A stretch of DNA of 62,822 nucleotides from Steroidobacteraceae bacterium (lineage in GTDB: Bacteria > Pseudomonadota > Gammaproteobacteria > Steroidobacterales > Steroidobacteraceae), in assembly GCA_025451845.1 (NCBI GenBank), contig JANWJS010000047.1:1-62822 (forward strand). The letters run 5' to 3'. Under the pieces are notes generated by a model. The model was given only the letters and a program-made list of their open reading frames with translations. It did no database searches and was not told the DNA's origin. A program made the position numbers and the translations under genes. Numbering within the stretch: the stretch's first letter is position 1; each line of letters opens with the position of its first letter. Shown piece after piece: positions 1-8,695 of this stretch.

Positions 1-1
1 C

Positions 2-145
2 CATGGTCAGGCGCGCGCCGATGGGCTGTCCGAGCAGGTTCTCGGACCTCTGGCTCAACGCCTCATCGCCTACGCCGGCGAGCGAGTGGCGTCCATCACT
101 GCCACCAGGTCCAACGGACCTGTTCCAGAGGCTCGGCCTGGATAG
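2..145 (+). CDS. Possible 3' end of a gene cut by the window edge
   Basis: A reading frame open from base 2 ends at a TAG at 143-145 and reads as a plausible protein C-terminus (ADGLSEQVLGPLAQRLIAY and onward). I do not recognise it, and 47 codons are too few to be sure it is coding. From 146 to 450 I see no gene. This stretch includes an AT-richer patch near 238-290 and a TATAAA at 349-354, which may belong to the promoter of the gene starting at 451. No convincing -35 box is visible. Confidence 0.2.
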   Translation, partial: HGQARADGLSEQVLGPLAQRLIAYAGERVASITATRSNGPVPEARPG

Positions 146-450
146 GCAAAAGCACGTTGGGTGTGGGGACCTCTGACGAACCGAACGATGCGGAGTGCGT
201 AGCCGCGCGGCCCTACCCAACTCAAGCCGCTTCTCGTAAGTATCTGTTTAAGTTGCTATTTTTGAATCGCAGTCATTTTGACACCGAACTGTCGCGGCAA
301 GGGCGCGATGCGTGACGGGCTGTCGGCGCACACGCGACGTTGCTCTGTTATAAACTCACCCGAAAAATGGGCACCTGGTTCCGGAGGAGCCTCGCGTGAG
401 CCGAGGCTCTCATAGATTCGAGGTAATCCAACTGCACTAGAGGGGAAGCC

Positions 451-720
451 ATGAATATCGAGAGCTGGGGAGCCTTGTGCTTCGGTTTGGTCATCGGGTG
501 GGTGACGTACAGAACATTACGGCGGACAACCGATACGGTGGGGCTCTCCAATATAGCGAGCGTCATTGGTGCCGTGGGGGGTGCTGCAGTCACTGCGCTC
601 TTCAATACGAAAGAGCTCTTTGCCTTGTACAGCATCGGACTGGCCATCGGCTTCTTTTTATATCTGATCACGGGCGCGACGATATTGAAGAATGTAGATT
701 GGCTCGGAGACGGCACCTAG
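451..720 (+). CDS. Small three-helix membrane protein paired with the CHAT gene
   Basis: This 89-residue protein is almost entirely hydrophobic. Three likely membrane helices lie at about residues 5-22, 33-52 and 57-78. The middle one is glycine- and alanine-rich (NIASVIGAVGGAAVTALF). The glycine spacing and overall layout resemble the small GlsB/YeaQ transglycosylase-associated membrane family, although the match is only by eye. The ATG follows a strong ribosome site (AGAGGGGAAGCC). The stop codon is 9 bases before the next start, so the two genes are probably co-transcribed. Its partner encodes a CHAT protease-like protein, so a pore, holin-like or membrane-anchor role is conceivable. That role is inference, and nothing in the sequence proves a cleavage site. 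Confidence 0.7.
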   Translation: MNIESWGALCFGLVIGWVTYRTLRRTTDTVGLSNIASVIGAVGGAAVTALFNTKELFALYSIGLAIGFFLYLITGATILKNVDWLGDGT

Positions 721-729
721 GGTCATCGC

Positions 730-3165
730 ATGGCCTCCGTCCGAGACCGGCAGCGCACCGTTCGCGGTGCGCGTGACAGCTCCGTACGCCAGCTGCTGGC
801 GAGCCTCGAGCGCTTGGACGAGGCGCTCGGTCGCATCAACGGCAGCGGGCTTACCAGACCCGCAGGGCAATTGCGAATCCGGATCAACCGGATCGCCCGG
901 AGACTCAACCGCGGCTGGGGTCGAGGCGAGCTCCCGATACTTCTGCCACGGGTTGAGCGACAGGTCACCGCGTTGTATCGGTCAGTGCAGACGGCGACCG
1001 CTCGGAGGCCGCCGGTTTATCGACAGTTCGCGATTCTAAGGGTTGTGAATAGAACGTTGGACTACTGTGAACGCGCGCTTGGCATACGTCCGCGCGTGGG
1101 GACGCGCATATCCTACCTTGCGCTTCCCATACGTCCCGGTGCGAGGAGGGGGCTTCTTAAGCCAGGGAGATCGTTCGAACTGCCCCGGTCCCCGGCGCGC
1201 AGAAAGCCGCCCGATTCTACGGAGGACGTGAGGATGTTCGTCTCCACGCATGGAGGCAGACCATTGCGGGATGTTCCGGACCCCCCCGGCGGCGGGTCGT
1301 CTACCGCGGCACGCGTTCGTCAGCGGGTTGCCGGGCGGGGGCCCCCCAGGACAAAACGTGCCGCGAAGGCTACAAAGCGCACGACCCCAATCAAGCGGAG
1401 TGCGCGCAAGAAGTCTCCCGAGCCTGTCACGGGTTACGCCCGAAAAAAAATCGCGCGCCGCCTCGAAACCCAGCCCAGATATGCGAATGTGGAGCTCTTC
1501 GATATCGAAGCCGATCGCCTCGACCCAGCGGTCTCGCTGAGGCCTCTGCAAAGACTTCGCCTACGAATCGACATCGGCGAGCTTTCTGCCGGTAGTCAGG
1601 TCACCCATACTCGGCCGTTTCCGGATGAAAAATTGCCACGAGACATCGATCTGGATGTCATGTTGAGCAGCACGGATTTCCTGCTCGAGAGCGGAAACGC
1701 CAATGTCGCGCACGGCCGCTTCTTTCTACCCGGAGACGGGAGCGCCGCGATTGCTGCTGACCAGGGCCGATTCCTCAATTTCCTGTTAACGGCTCCCGCG
1801 CAACCCGGAACCGCTCACTGCCGCATTGGGTATTACTTTCGGAACGTCCTCGTTCAGTCTCAGCAATTGAGTGCAAACGTTGCCCGACCTGGCGGCTTCG
1901 AGATCACAACGGACTTCACGATAACCCGAGACCTCGGGGGGTGCGAGAGCATCCCCGAGACTCGCCGCATCAGTGTACTGACAAATTCCAACAGCAATGG
2001 CATCCATCAGATCGTGTTCCGCGCCGCCGACTCAAAGTCCGTCCCGAAGGGAGATACATTCACCGTCAGGGAGGAGGCGCTCGAGACCATTTTGAGACAA
2101 TTTCGTGCGATGCTGAGCGAGCGTGCGCCGACCAGGAAGCAGCGCAGTCGCGCCGATCTGGAGCGGGATCTACGCAAACTGGCGCCCCTCGGATGGCAGC
2201 TTTACTTGCAACTGCCGGGTCAAAAACCCTACGTGTTCGATCCGCTGTCCCACTCGCCGGGCGACTTCGTGCTGCAGGTTTTGCGACCGACCTCATCCAG
2301 CTTCTCCGTACCCTGGGCTCTGATGTATGAGATCCCGCTCCTCAGTGAGCCATTTGCCCTCTGTCCCTCGGTGTCACAATGGCAGGGGTCCGAGCCGCTT
2401 GCCACCGAGTCCATGCGTACGTGCCCTCATGGCCCACACGCCGAGAACGTATTGTGCCCATTTGGCTTTTGGGGCTTCCGCTACGCCATCGAGCAATTGG
2501 CCTCGAGTGATACCCCGGTATTGCAAATCCGCGTGCCCGCTGACCCCGAGATCGTGGTGGCGCAGACTCAGGTCGGAGTGGATCTCAAGGCACTTGCCAC
2601 CCACGTGCAGACGATGCGCGCCACCGTTGCGCGGCTGATGCCAGGGGCGCAGCTGCGCGAGGGAAAGGACAAGAACACGATTCGGGGCCTACTGGGCCAG
2701 GATTTGCCGTTCGTCTATTTCTATTGCCATGGCAAGAGTGCGAGTGTCAATGACCCCAATACATGGCTGGTCGTGGGTAAACGTGAAACCATGACGGCAG
2801 CGGAGTTCATTGGGTGGATCGTCGCATGGGGGCGGAAGAAGATCCGTGTGTGGAACGCGGTCCGCCCACTCGTCTTCGTGAACGCATGTCATTCGCTCGC
2901 GATTTACCCTACTACTTTGATGTCTTATGTAGACGCGTTCGTGGGTAGTGCTCGCGCCGCCGGCGTGATTGGCACGGAAACGCGCGTCAATCAGACTCTG
3001 GCTGCCAAAGTGGCCGAGCGATTTTTTGAGCTGTTCCTATCGGGAACACACTCCGTCGAGTCTGCCCTTCGGGCGGTTCGCTTTGAATACCTCGCAGCGG
3101 GAAATCTGCTCGGTCTGGTATATACCCCCTACTGTTGGGGCGATCTGAAGATCGTAACAGCGTGA
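730..3165 (+). CDS. CHAT-domain (caspase-like) protein
   Basis: The protein has 811 residues and no signal peptide or membrane helix, so it is probably cytoplasmic. Residues 1-140 are helical and basic. Residues 150-235 form a low-complexity Arg/Lys/Pro/Gly linker. Residues 235-400 look beta-rich. The last 300 residues match the CHAT fold. The likely catalytic dyad is His667, in a hydrophobic strand followed by CHGK, and Cys720, in VFVNACHS. This is the usual His/Cys arrangement of clan CD peptidases. A cysteine-bearing segment at 565-590 (TCPHG, then CPFGFWGFR) is also seen in other large CHAT proteins. CHAT proteins are known as proteases in conflict or cell-death modules. The substrate here is unknown, but the adjacent small membrane protein is the obvious candidate partner. 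The ATG has only a weak ribosome site, which suggests translational coupling. Confidence 0.8.
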   Translation: MASVRDRQRTVRGARDSSVRQLLASLERLDEALGRINGSGLTRPAGQLRIRINRIARRLNRGWGRGELPILLPRVERQVTALYRSVQTATARRPPVYRQFAILRVVNRTLDYCERALGIRPRVGTRISYLALPIRPGARRGLLKPGRSFELPRSPARRKPPDSTEDVRMFVSTHGGRPLRDVPDPPGGGSSTAARVRQRVAGRGPPRTKRAAKATKRTTPIKRSARKKSPEPVTGYARKKIARRLETQPRYANVELFDIEADRLDPAVSLRPLQRLRLRIDIGELSAGSQVTHTRPFPDEKLPRDIDLDVMLSSTDFLLESGNANVAHGRFFLPGDGSAAIAADQGRFLNFLLTAPAQPGTAHCRIGYYFRNVLVQSQQLSANVARPGGFEITTDFTITRDLGGCESIPETRRISVLTNSNSNGIHQIVFRAADSKSVPKGDTFTVREEALETILRQFRAMLSERAPTRKQRSRADLERDLRKLAPLGWQLYLQLPGQKPYVFDPLSHSPGDFVLQVLRPTSSSFSVPWALMYEIPLLSEPFALCPSVSQWQGSEPLATESMRTCPHGPHAENVLCPFGFWGFRYAIEQLASSDTPVLQIRVPADPEIVVAQTQVGVDLKALATHVQTMRATVARLMPGAQLREGKDKNTIRGLLGQDLPFVYFYCHGKSASVNDPNTWLVVGKRETMTAAEFIGWIVAWGRKKIRVWNAVRPLVFVNACHSLAIYPTTLMSYVDAFVGSARAAGVIGTETRVNQTLAAKVAERFFELFLSGTHSVESALRAVRFEYLAAGNLLGLVYTPYCWGDLKIVTA

Positions 3166-3199
3166 TGGGAGTGTTTCCGGCGCTCCTGGAAGGAAAAGG

Positions 3200-3651
3200 C
3201 ATGCTGCCGGGAAGCGCGACTCGGTCATTTCGGTCGTGGACGTGGCGGGAATGCGAAAAGTGGCGGATATCCCGATCGCGGCGCCAGATCTCGAGGCAGC
3301 CGTCGTCGACTCGGGTAAGCAACTGCTCTACGTCAATCTCGTCAACGAGTCTGCGGTCGCCGTAGTCGACCTCGTGAGCTACCAATACGAGGGCGAGCGC
3401 CAGATCGATTTCATAGCGGGAAGCCGGCGGGATTCGTTACGCCCGTGATGCCGGGTTACAGCACGGTCGCTCTGCGAGCGGGACTCAATCGCGGCGATGT
3501 CTCGATCGAGGCTTACGTCAAGAACCTTCAAAACGCGTACGGAATGTTGCAGCTCGTTTCCCAGGTGCGCAATGGATACGGCCCACCGCTGGCTGCCTCG
3601 GTGATTGCGCCGCGCACGGTCGGTCTGTCCATCACTGCCCAGTTCAAATAG
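3200..3651 (+). pseudogene. Chimeric remnant: beta-propeller piece joined to a TonB-receptor C-terminus
   Basis: From about 3209 one frame reads as a YncE/YVTN-like propeller blade (SVISVVDVAGMRKVADIPI, then GKQLLYVNL and AVAVVDL). At about 3380 the same frame switches to a strand typical of a TonB-dependent receptor barrel (SYQYEGERQIDF). The receptor then continues in another frame from about 3421 (VMPGYSTVALRAGL, EAYVKNLQNAYG) and ends PRTVGLSITAQFK, a classic receptor C-terminus with a terminal aromatic residue. Both genes are therefore severely truncated, fused, and broken by a frameshift near 3415-3430. No start codon or ribosome site fits a functional product. Confidence 0.65.
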
Positions 3652-3712
3652 GAACAACTGGCTGACGGTCATCCGGACGGCGGGCCCGGGCTGCGAGTGC
3701 GCCTCATCCAGG

Positions 3713-3895
3713 GTCGAACACGCGAAAGTAGCAATCCTCGGTGCGGGCGGTGTGGGTCTCGGCATGGCGGCAGTCGTGGCCAGCAAGGACATGGAGGTTT
3801 CTCTATGGGGCCCGGCCGCGAGCGGGATCGCGCCTCTGCTCAAAGGGAAGCCGATCGTGTCGCAAGGGGTCATCGACGGTGAGTTTCCGTCGGCG
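3713..3895 (+). pseudogene. N-terminal fragment of an opine-type NAD(P)-dependent dehydrogenase
   Basis: One frame reads KVAILGAGGVGLGMAAVVAS followed by MEVSLWGP and PLLKGKPIVSQGVIDGEF. This matches the N-terminal Rossmann GxGGxG dinucleotide loop and following strands of the octopine/nopaline dehydrogenase family, whose full length is about 350-400 residues. Only about 60 residues are recognisable before the frame loses similarity near 3895. From 3896 to 4150 I see only short unrelated reading frames. The fragment lies directly after the receptor remnant, so this is a short graveyard of disrupted genes. Confidence 0.55.
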
Positions 3896-4153
3896 AGCCT
3901 TGGGCGACCACCGCGACGACCAGCAAGAGAACCGGACCCGGCAAGGTGCACTTGACCACCGTGCGCCAGCACATAGTAGCCAGCACGGTTCGATATCGAC
4001 AACTTGGACGGCGAGCGACTGCTGGCGCTCTGTCGTACGGGATATCTGCCCTCTGGCTGATGGCCGAAGCTCGCCTCGGGCGAGCGACACCTCGGGCACG
4101 AGCCTTGCTCCGCCAACTTCGAACGCTCTCAAACTCCGTGTAGGAGCAACACT

Positions 4154-4327
4154 ATGGATCTTGTTCTCGTTCTGATCCTGCTATTGCTGTTGTTCGGCGG
4201 CGGTGGCGGGTTGTGGTGGGGTTTCGGCGCTGGCTGGGGAATCGGTCCCATTGGCCTCATCGTTGTAGTCATCATCCTGGCGCTGGTGCTGGGCGGGTAC
4301 CGGGGTCGGAGAGGTCCCCGCTTATAG
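4154..4327 (+). CDS. 57-residue membrane protein resembling DUF3309
   Basis: The peptide begins MDLVLVLILLLLLFGGGGG, continues LWWGFGAGWGIGP, has a second hydrophobic run (LIVVVIILALVLGG) and ends in the basic tail YRGRRGPRL. The two hydrophobic stretches around a Gly/Trp-rich turn resemble the very short DUF3309 membrane proteins of Proteobacteria, whose function is unknown. An AGGAG ribosome site lies at 4142-4146, seven bases before the ATG. The gene stands alone between the decayed fragments upstream and the convergent flavoprotein gene. Confidence 0.6.
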   Translation: MDLVLVLILLLLLFGGGGGLWWGFGAGWGIGPIGLIVVVIILALVLGGYRGRRGPRL

Positions 4328-4377
4328 GAAGTGCAGTGCAGGACCGCGCCAGCGCAGCGAGGAACAGCTCATACCGC

Positions 4378-5310
4378 TCAGGGAGCGGGCACTGGCTGCG
4401 GCGCCCATGTTCCGGTCCGCAGAGTAGTGGGCGCGTAGTCGACGGACATGCCCCGCATTGCAGCCGCGCCCGGGCGATACCACCCGCGCCGGACGCTGAA
4501 GTTCCAGGCGCGTTCGGCCCCCGGGTACTCCTTCGCGGCGGCGCCGTCCCAGTGGATCGTGACGAGTCCCTGGAGCTGTAGAACGTTGCCAGTCTGGAAA
4601 TCGACGAATAGGAGTGACGCTCGCGGCTCGCCGATGAGATTGCCGAGCGTGTTGAAGAAGCGGTTGCCGCGAAAGTCCGGAATGGACAGCTCATCGCCCT
4701 GGATGCGCACGAATCCGGGTCGGCCGCCACGGTGGGAGACGTCGGCGCCGCCGGCTGCACCGGCGCCCGCCCGCGAGCGGCTTGCGACGAAGAAAGTGTC
4801 AGCCTTGGCGATCAACGCTTTGGCGTCGTCATCCGCGAGACGGTCGAATGTGCGCACGGGTCCCGGAGCGACCTCCGTTCGGCTCAGGTCGCGCCGCTGG
4901 ATGTATTGGGGACAATTGCCAAAGCTCTGTCTCACGGACACGGTGAAGCCCAAGGCATCGAGGTTCGCGAGTACACCGTTGGCGCGATTGCGTCGTCTCG
5001 TGGGCAGCTCGATGCCCAGAATTCCAAGGTCGTCGCCGATGCGGAGCACGCCGGCGGCAGGGTCATCCGGGTGAGGGAGTGCCCGCACCTGCAGGGTGAC
5101 TGGATCCGGCGAATCGACGAAACCCGGATCGCCCTCGAGCAGGGTGGCTAGCGGCCAACCATCCGCGTCGGCCGTGGCAACGAGGAGGTGAGGCAGCGCC
5201 GCGAAGAAGCTGCGGTGCTGATCCAACATGAAATTGCGGATGCCGCCACTCCTTACATTGAAGCCCGCAAGCGTTTGTGCCGTGAGCTCATCGGAGTGGA
5301 AAGCTTCCAT
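4378..5310 (-). CDS. Pyridoxamine 5'-phosphate oxidase-like FMN-binding protein
   Basis: The 310-residue protein appears to hold two split-barrel flavin-binding domains. The first covers about residues 30-130 (HLLVATADADGWPLATLLEG). The second covers about 170-260 (FVRIQGDELSIPDFRGNRFF, then EPRASLLFVDFQTGN). The double-domain layout is common in PNPOx-related proteins annotated as flavin-nucleotide-binding, whose substrates are mostly unknown. A GAGG ribosome site precedes the ATG by about eight bases. The start is only 9 bases after the stop of the glutathione transferase gene upstream, so the two form an operon divergent from a LysR regulator. This arrangement suggests a joint role in detoxification or redox protection. 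Confidence 0.8.
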   Translation of the reverse strand: MEAFHSDELTAQTLAGFNVRSGGIRNFMLDQHRSFFAALPHLLVATADADGWPLATLLEGDPGFVDSPDPVTLQVRALPHPDDPAAGVLRIGDDLGILGIELPTRRRNRANGVLANLDALGFTVSVRQSFGNCPQYIQRRDLSRTEVAPGPVRTFDRLADDDAKALIAKADTFFVASRSRAGAGAAGGADVSHRGGRPGFVRIQGDELSIPDFRGNRFFNTLGNLIGEPRASLLFVDFQTGNVLQLQGLVTIHWDGAAAKEYPGAERAWNFSVRRGWYRPGAAAMRGMSVDYAPTTLRTGTWAPQPVPAP

Positions 5311-5319
5311 GTGCGTGCC

Positions 5320-5955
5320 TCAGCCAGGGGACGCAGCGGCCCCGGGCAGCGGAGACGACCTCATCGGCTGGAAGCGGGGCAACGCCTCAACCCGTGCGAG
5401 CCACCGGCGGACGTTCGGGTAAGGCTCGAGCGAGATGCCGCCTTCCGGAGCGTGAGCCGTGTACGAATAGCAGGCGAGATCGGCGATCGTCGCCTCCTCA
5501 CCGGCGAGATATGGCTGCTGCGCGAGATGCGCCTCCATGAAGCGCAATAGCCCGCCCGCAATCTCCACAGCCTGCCGATGATCAGCAGGGTAGCTCCACT
5601 GTACGATCCGCCGGGCCACCGACGGTCCATACATCAGCTGCCCCGCGGCGATCGAAAGCCAGCGCTGCACGCGTGCTACAGCGACCGGCTCGTCCGGCAG
5701 CCATTGGCTTCCGGGGGCATAGCGCCTCGCCAGGTACACCAGGATGGCGTTGCTGTCAGGGAGCACGAGTACTCCATCCTGCAGCACGGGGATCTCGCCC
5801 AAGGGGTTGAGCCGCAGGAATTCCGCGGATCGGCGCACTTCGTCGGGCGCGTTCGCAAAGCGAAAGGGGATCTCGAGTATGCGCAGCAGCAGCACGACCC
5901 GATGCGCGTGACCCGAGTACTCAGTGCCATGCAGAATGATGCGGGGCTCGTCCAA
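5320..5955 (-). CDS. Glutathione S-transferase family protein
   Basis: The sequence shows an N-terminal thioredoxin-like domain (IILHGTEYSGHAHRVVLLLR, then LNPLGEIPVLQDG and DSNAILVYLARRY) followed by an all-helical C-terminal domain with the usual ATIADLACYSY segment. The serine in the first loop is the likely glutathione-activating residue. I chose a TTG start at 5955 because GGAGA lies eight bases upstream and family similarity begins there. The frame is open to an ATG at 6036, which would add 27 unlike residues and overlap the operator region. The product is about 211 residues. It is probably transcribed with the flavoprotein gene downstream and controlled by the divergent LysR regulator. 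Confidence 0.85.
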   Translation of the reverse strand: MDEPRIILHGTEYSGHAHRVVLLLRILEIPFRFANAPDEVRRSAEFLRLNPLGEIPVLQDGVLVLPDSNAILVYLARRYAPGSQWLPDEPVAVARVQRWLSIAAGQLMYGPSVARRIVQWSYPADHRQAVEIAGGLLRFMEAHLAQQPYLAGEEATIADLACYSYTAHAPEGGISLEPYPNVRRWLARVEALPRFQPMRSSPLPGAAASPG

Positions 5956-6024
5956 GGTAAGTTCTCCGGGAAGCGGGTGCCTCCGAGAGCCAATGCTATC
6001 ATTGCAAGATGGGGTGGCAATTAG

Positions 6025-6059
6025 GCACATGTGCAACTTATAATTTCGAATAGTGAAAT
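6025..6059. promoter_or_regulatory. Operator region between the GST operon and its LysR regulator
   Basis: A perfect palindrome GCACATGTGC lies at 6025-6034. A perfect inverted repeat ATTTC-N7-GAAAT lies at 6043-6059 and contains the T-N11-A pattern typical of LysR-family boxes. A TATAAT hexamer overlaps at 6039-6044. The site lies 17 bases before the regulator's start and upstream of the divergent transferase gene, as expected for a shared, autoregulated operator. Confidence 0.5.
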
Positions 6060-6076
6060 AATCGGATCACTGCAGC

Positions 6077-6970
6077 GTGGATCGTATCGACGAGCTGATT
6101 GTCCTCGTGGCGGTGGTTGAGCAAGGCAGCCTCGTGGCCGCATCGCGCCGCCTGCGCCGCTCGCCCCCTGCCATTACGCGAGCGCTGGCAGCCCTGGAAA
6201 ATCGCGTCGGCGCGCGCTTGGTTGAGCGCACCACGCGGCGCATATCGCCCACCGAGGCCGGCAGGGCGCTCGCGGAAAGCTCGCGCGGGCTGCTCGGCGC
6301 ATACGAAGCCGCGGTCGCGGGAGCCGCCCCGGCGCCCGTTCGCGGCCTGATCCGAATCACCGCGCCGGTGCAGTTCGGTCGCCGTCACATCGTGCCGCTC
6401 GTCGTGTCATTCCTGGACGAGTTTCGCGACGCGCAAGTCGAGCTCGTGCTGCACGATCGTCACCTCGATCTGATCGACGAGAGCCTCGATGTCGCGGTGC
6501 GGATCGGCGCACTGTCAGATTCCAGCCTGCTGGTGCGGCGCGTCGGACAGGTGCACCAGGTCCTGGTCGCCAATCCTGGCTACCTGGCGACGCGCGGAAC
6601 ACCCCAAAGACCCGCGGACCTTGCCCGGCACGACACGATCTTCGGTACCAGCGGAGAGAGACCTCTCGAATGGCGCTTCCGTGCTCGCGGCCGAGCAGCC
6701 GCCGTGAGACTGACACCGCGTCTGTTGGTCAATGAGATCGAGGCGCAGCTCGTGGCAGCCCGCGCCGGCCGGGGGATTGCCCGCGTGCTGTCATATCAGG
6801 TCGTCGAAGACCTCGCCGCCGGCGCTCTCGTGCGCCTGCTGCAGGACTTCGAGCCGGCGCCGCTGCCGGTGCAACTCGTGACCGCCAGACGTGCTCACAT
6901 GCCGCCGAAGGTCAGGGCATTCCTCGACCATGCGGCGCAGCGCCTGGGCAGCCTGCGGGTGATTCACTGA
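6077..6970 (+). CDS. LysR-family transcriptional regulator
   Basis: The 297-residue protein has an N-terminal winged helix-turn-helix at about residues 5-65 (VVEQGSLVAASRRLRRSPPA, then LVERTTRRISPTEAG). A substrate-binding effector domain of the CrgA/DmlR-like subgroup follows (VELVLHDRHLDLIDESLDVA, and the C-terminal half from about residue 160). It starts with GTG at 6077. It is divergent from the GST-flavoprotein operon with about 120 bases between them, which is the usual LysR layout and makes that operon the likely target. The inducer cannot be read from the sequence. Confidence 0.9.
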   Translation: MDRIDELIVLVAVVEQGSLVAASRRLRRSPPAITRALAALENRVGARLVERTTRRISPTEAGRALAESSRGLLGAYEAAVAGAAPAPVRGLIRITAPVQFGRRHIVPLVVSFLDEFRDAQVELVLHDRHLDLIDESLDVAVRIGALSDSSLLVRRVGQVHQVLVANPGYLATRGTPQRPADLARHDTIFGTSGERPLEWRFRARGRAAAVRLTPRLLVNEIEAQLVAARAGRGIARVLSYQVVEDLAAGALVRLLQDFEPAPLPVQLVTARRAHMPPKVRAFLDHAAQRLGSLRVIH

Positions 6971-7138
6971 AAGACCAGCCTGGCCGCAGCGGCGCCGCAG
7001 GTGCGGGACGCGACGCAAGGCTCCATGATGGCGGCATATCCTCATCCGTCCACAGCGGCAGTAGCCTGATCGTGAGAAAGTCCTGTCGCAAAGGGGCCGC
7101 GTACCCTTCCGCTGGAGCCACTGCCGGCGAATCAGCGC

Positions 7139-8695
7139 TCATTGCGAGGCGCTTGCTCGCCAAGCCACGGCTCCGAGATCCTCCCCGCCGAGGAACGTGT
7201 ACCCGATGTTCACTGTTGCCACCCGCTGGTGCGAGGTGGGCGCACCGCTGTAGCGTCCGTCACGGTTCGCTATCCGGTACCGCACGAAGATGCCGTGGGA
7301 CCGGTACACGCGCACGGTCAGTCCCAGGTCGACCCGCTCGATGGTCTCGCTGCCCGTGCTTTCCGTGGCGCCCAACTTGCTGATGTAGTAGCCACGTGCC
7401 GTCGCGTCGAGGGCCGCCCGGTCCGCAAAGATCAATCGCAGCGCCACCAGTGATTCCGGTGCGACACCGTAGTGATAGTTTCGCTGGCCTCCTCCCAGCG
7501 GACTCGGGGCTCTGAGGCCCGTGCCGTGTATCACCCCGCCCGCCGCATAGCCGACACCGAGCAACGCCGTATCCTGCAGTGCCAGGCGTTGCGAGAGCCA
7601 CCATTGGCCGGTCGTTCCGAATGCCCCAGCAGTGCTGGAGACGCGAAAGATGTTGGGTGCGTAGTAGTCATATAAGCCGTACAGGCCCCAGATGCCGCGA
7701 TAATTCCTGCCGTACGCGTAATCGCTCCCATACAGCAATCCGCGGCTGAAGACGGATTGCACGCCGCTCGCCGTATCCGTCTCGAAATCCAGATTGAAGT
7801 AGTCGAATGGACGATCGTAGCTGTAGTCCGGCTTCCCCGGCAGCCCATAGGCCATCGTGAAGCTTGCGTCCCCCCAGGCGCGCTGCAAAGTCTGACTGGC
7901 GGGCGGCGCGCTCGGATCGGCGTTGACGTTGACATCGGAGGTGTAGTGCGTGTACGCATTCGCGCTCAGGGCAAGCTGCGTGAATAGAGCGGGATCGTTG
8001 CTGGGGAAGATGGGTGCGAAGCGATCGCCGAATGCGAAGCGGTTGATTGCGGTCGGGGGTGAGACGATGTCCGCTGCAAGCTCGCGCCACCAACGCGGGT
8101 CGTCCGCGTCCCGCTCTAGGAGCAGGCTCGCGATGCGAAACAGCGGCTCCCCGAGGAAATTGCCACCGATGCCCGTCGCGATCTGATCGTTGATGGAGGG
8201 TGCCGTGTTCTCGCCCGCCTCCTCCCAGAGCAGACTCCCCGCAAAGGTGTAGGCCGACGCCTGCCAGAAATCCAATCCCGCAGATCGGGCAAAGCCCTGG
8301 TAGAGCGATCCTGAATACGGGTGCAGGAACTGATTGACCGAGAACTTATCGTTGTCCACTACCCAGCTGCGATGCTGGTTGACTCTGAAGTTCGTGATGG
8401 GAGAGGGGTAAGTCGCCGCACCCTCGAAGTGATGATCGAAGCGGTTGAGGAGCAGCTCATAAATCGGAATTTCGAATGCCGGAACGAGGTAGCTACGGTG
8501 GTCACCGGTTCCCCAGGCGTCCGCATCCTGCTGCGGCTCCTGCTGCTGCTGCTGCGGCAGAAGTGAAAGATCGATCGTGTCGGCGTTACGAGACAAATCC
8601 CCTGCTGAAGCGATTGCGGCAGACAGCAGGCCCAAGGCTGCGAACGCCGCGAGCCGGGTTGACTCGCGACATAGGATTACGGATCGGTGGCTCAT
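7139..8695 (-). CDS. DUF3943-type outer-membrane protein
   Basis: The 518-residue precursor has a signal peptide (residues 1-31, ending in an AIASAG-like cleavage region). A short polyglutamine linker follows (PQQQQQEPQQ), encoded by a CTG/CAG triplet run near 8527-8560. The mature part is rich in aromatic alternating strands and ends VNIGYTFLGG before a short tail. The segment NQFLHPYSGSLYQGFARSAG is the conserved core I associate with DUF3943, a family of unknown function predicted to be outer-membrane associated. A GGAG ribosome site precedes the ATG. It stands alone, and no partner gene hints at its role. Confidence 0.65.
   Translation of the reverse strand: MSHRSVILCRESTRLAAFAALGLLSAAIASAGDLSRNADTIDLSLLPQQQQQEPQQDADAWGTGDHRSYLVPAFEIPIYELLLNRFDHHFEGAATYPSPITNFRVNQHRSWVVDNDKFSVNQFLHPYSGSLYQGFARSAGLDFWQASAYTFAGSLLWEEAGENTAPSINDQIATGIGGNFLGEPLFRIASLLLERDADDPRWWRELAADIVSPPTAINRFAFGDRFAPIFPSNDPALFTQLALSANAYTHYTSDVNVNADPSAPPASQTLQRAWGDASFTMAYGLPGKPDYSYDRPFDYFNLDFETDTASGVQSVFSRGLLYGSDYAYGRNYRGIWGLYGLYDYYAPNIFRVSSTAGAFGTTGQWWLSQRLALQDTALLGVGYAAGGVIHGTGLRAPSPLGGGQRNYHYGVAPESLVALRLIFADRAALDATARGYYISKLGATESTGSETIERVDLGLTVRVYRSHGIFVRYRIANRDGRYSGAPTSHQRVATVNIGYTFLGGEDLGAVAWRASASQ

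Noticed and set aside
8527..8560. CTG/CAG triplet run considered as a phase-variable repeat
   Set aside because: The unit is three bases, so slippage would only change glutamine number in the DUF3943 protein and not its frame.
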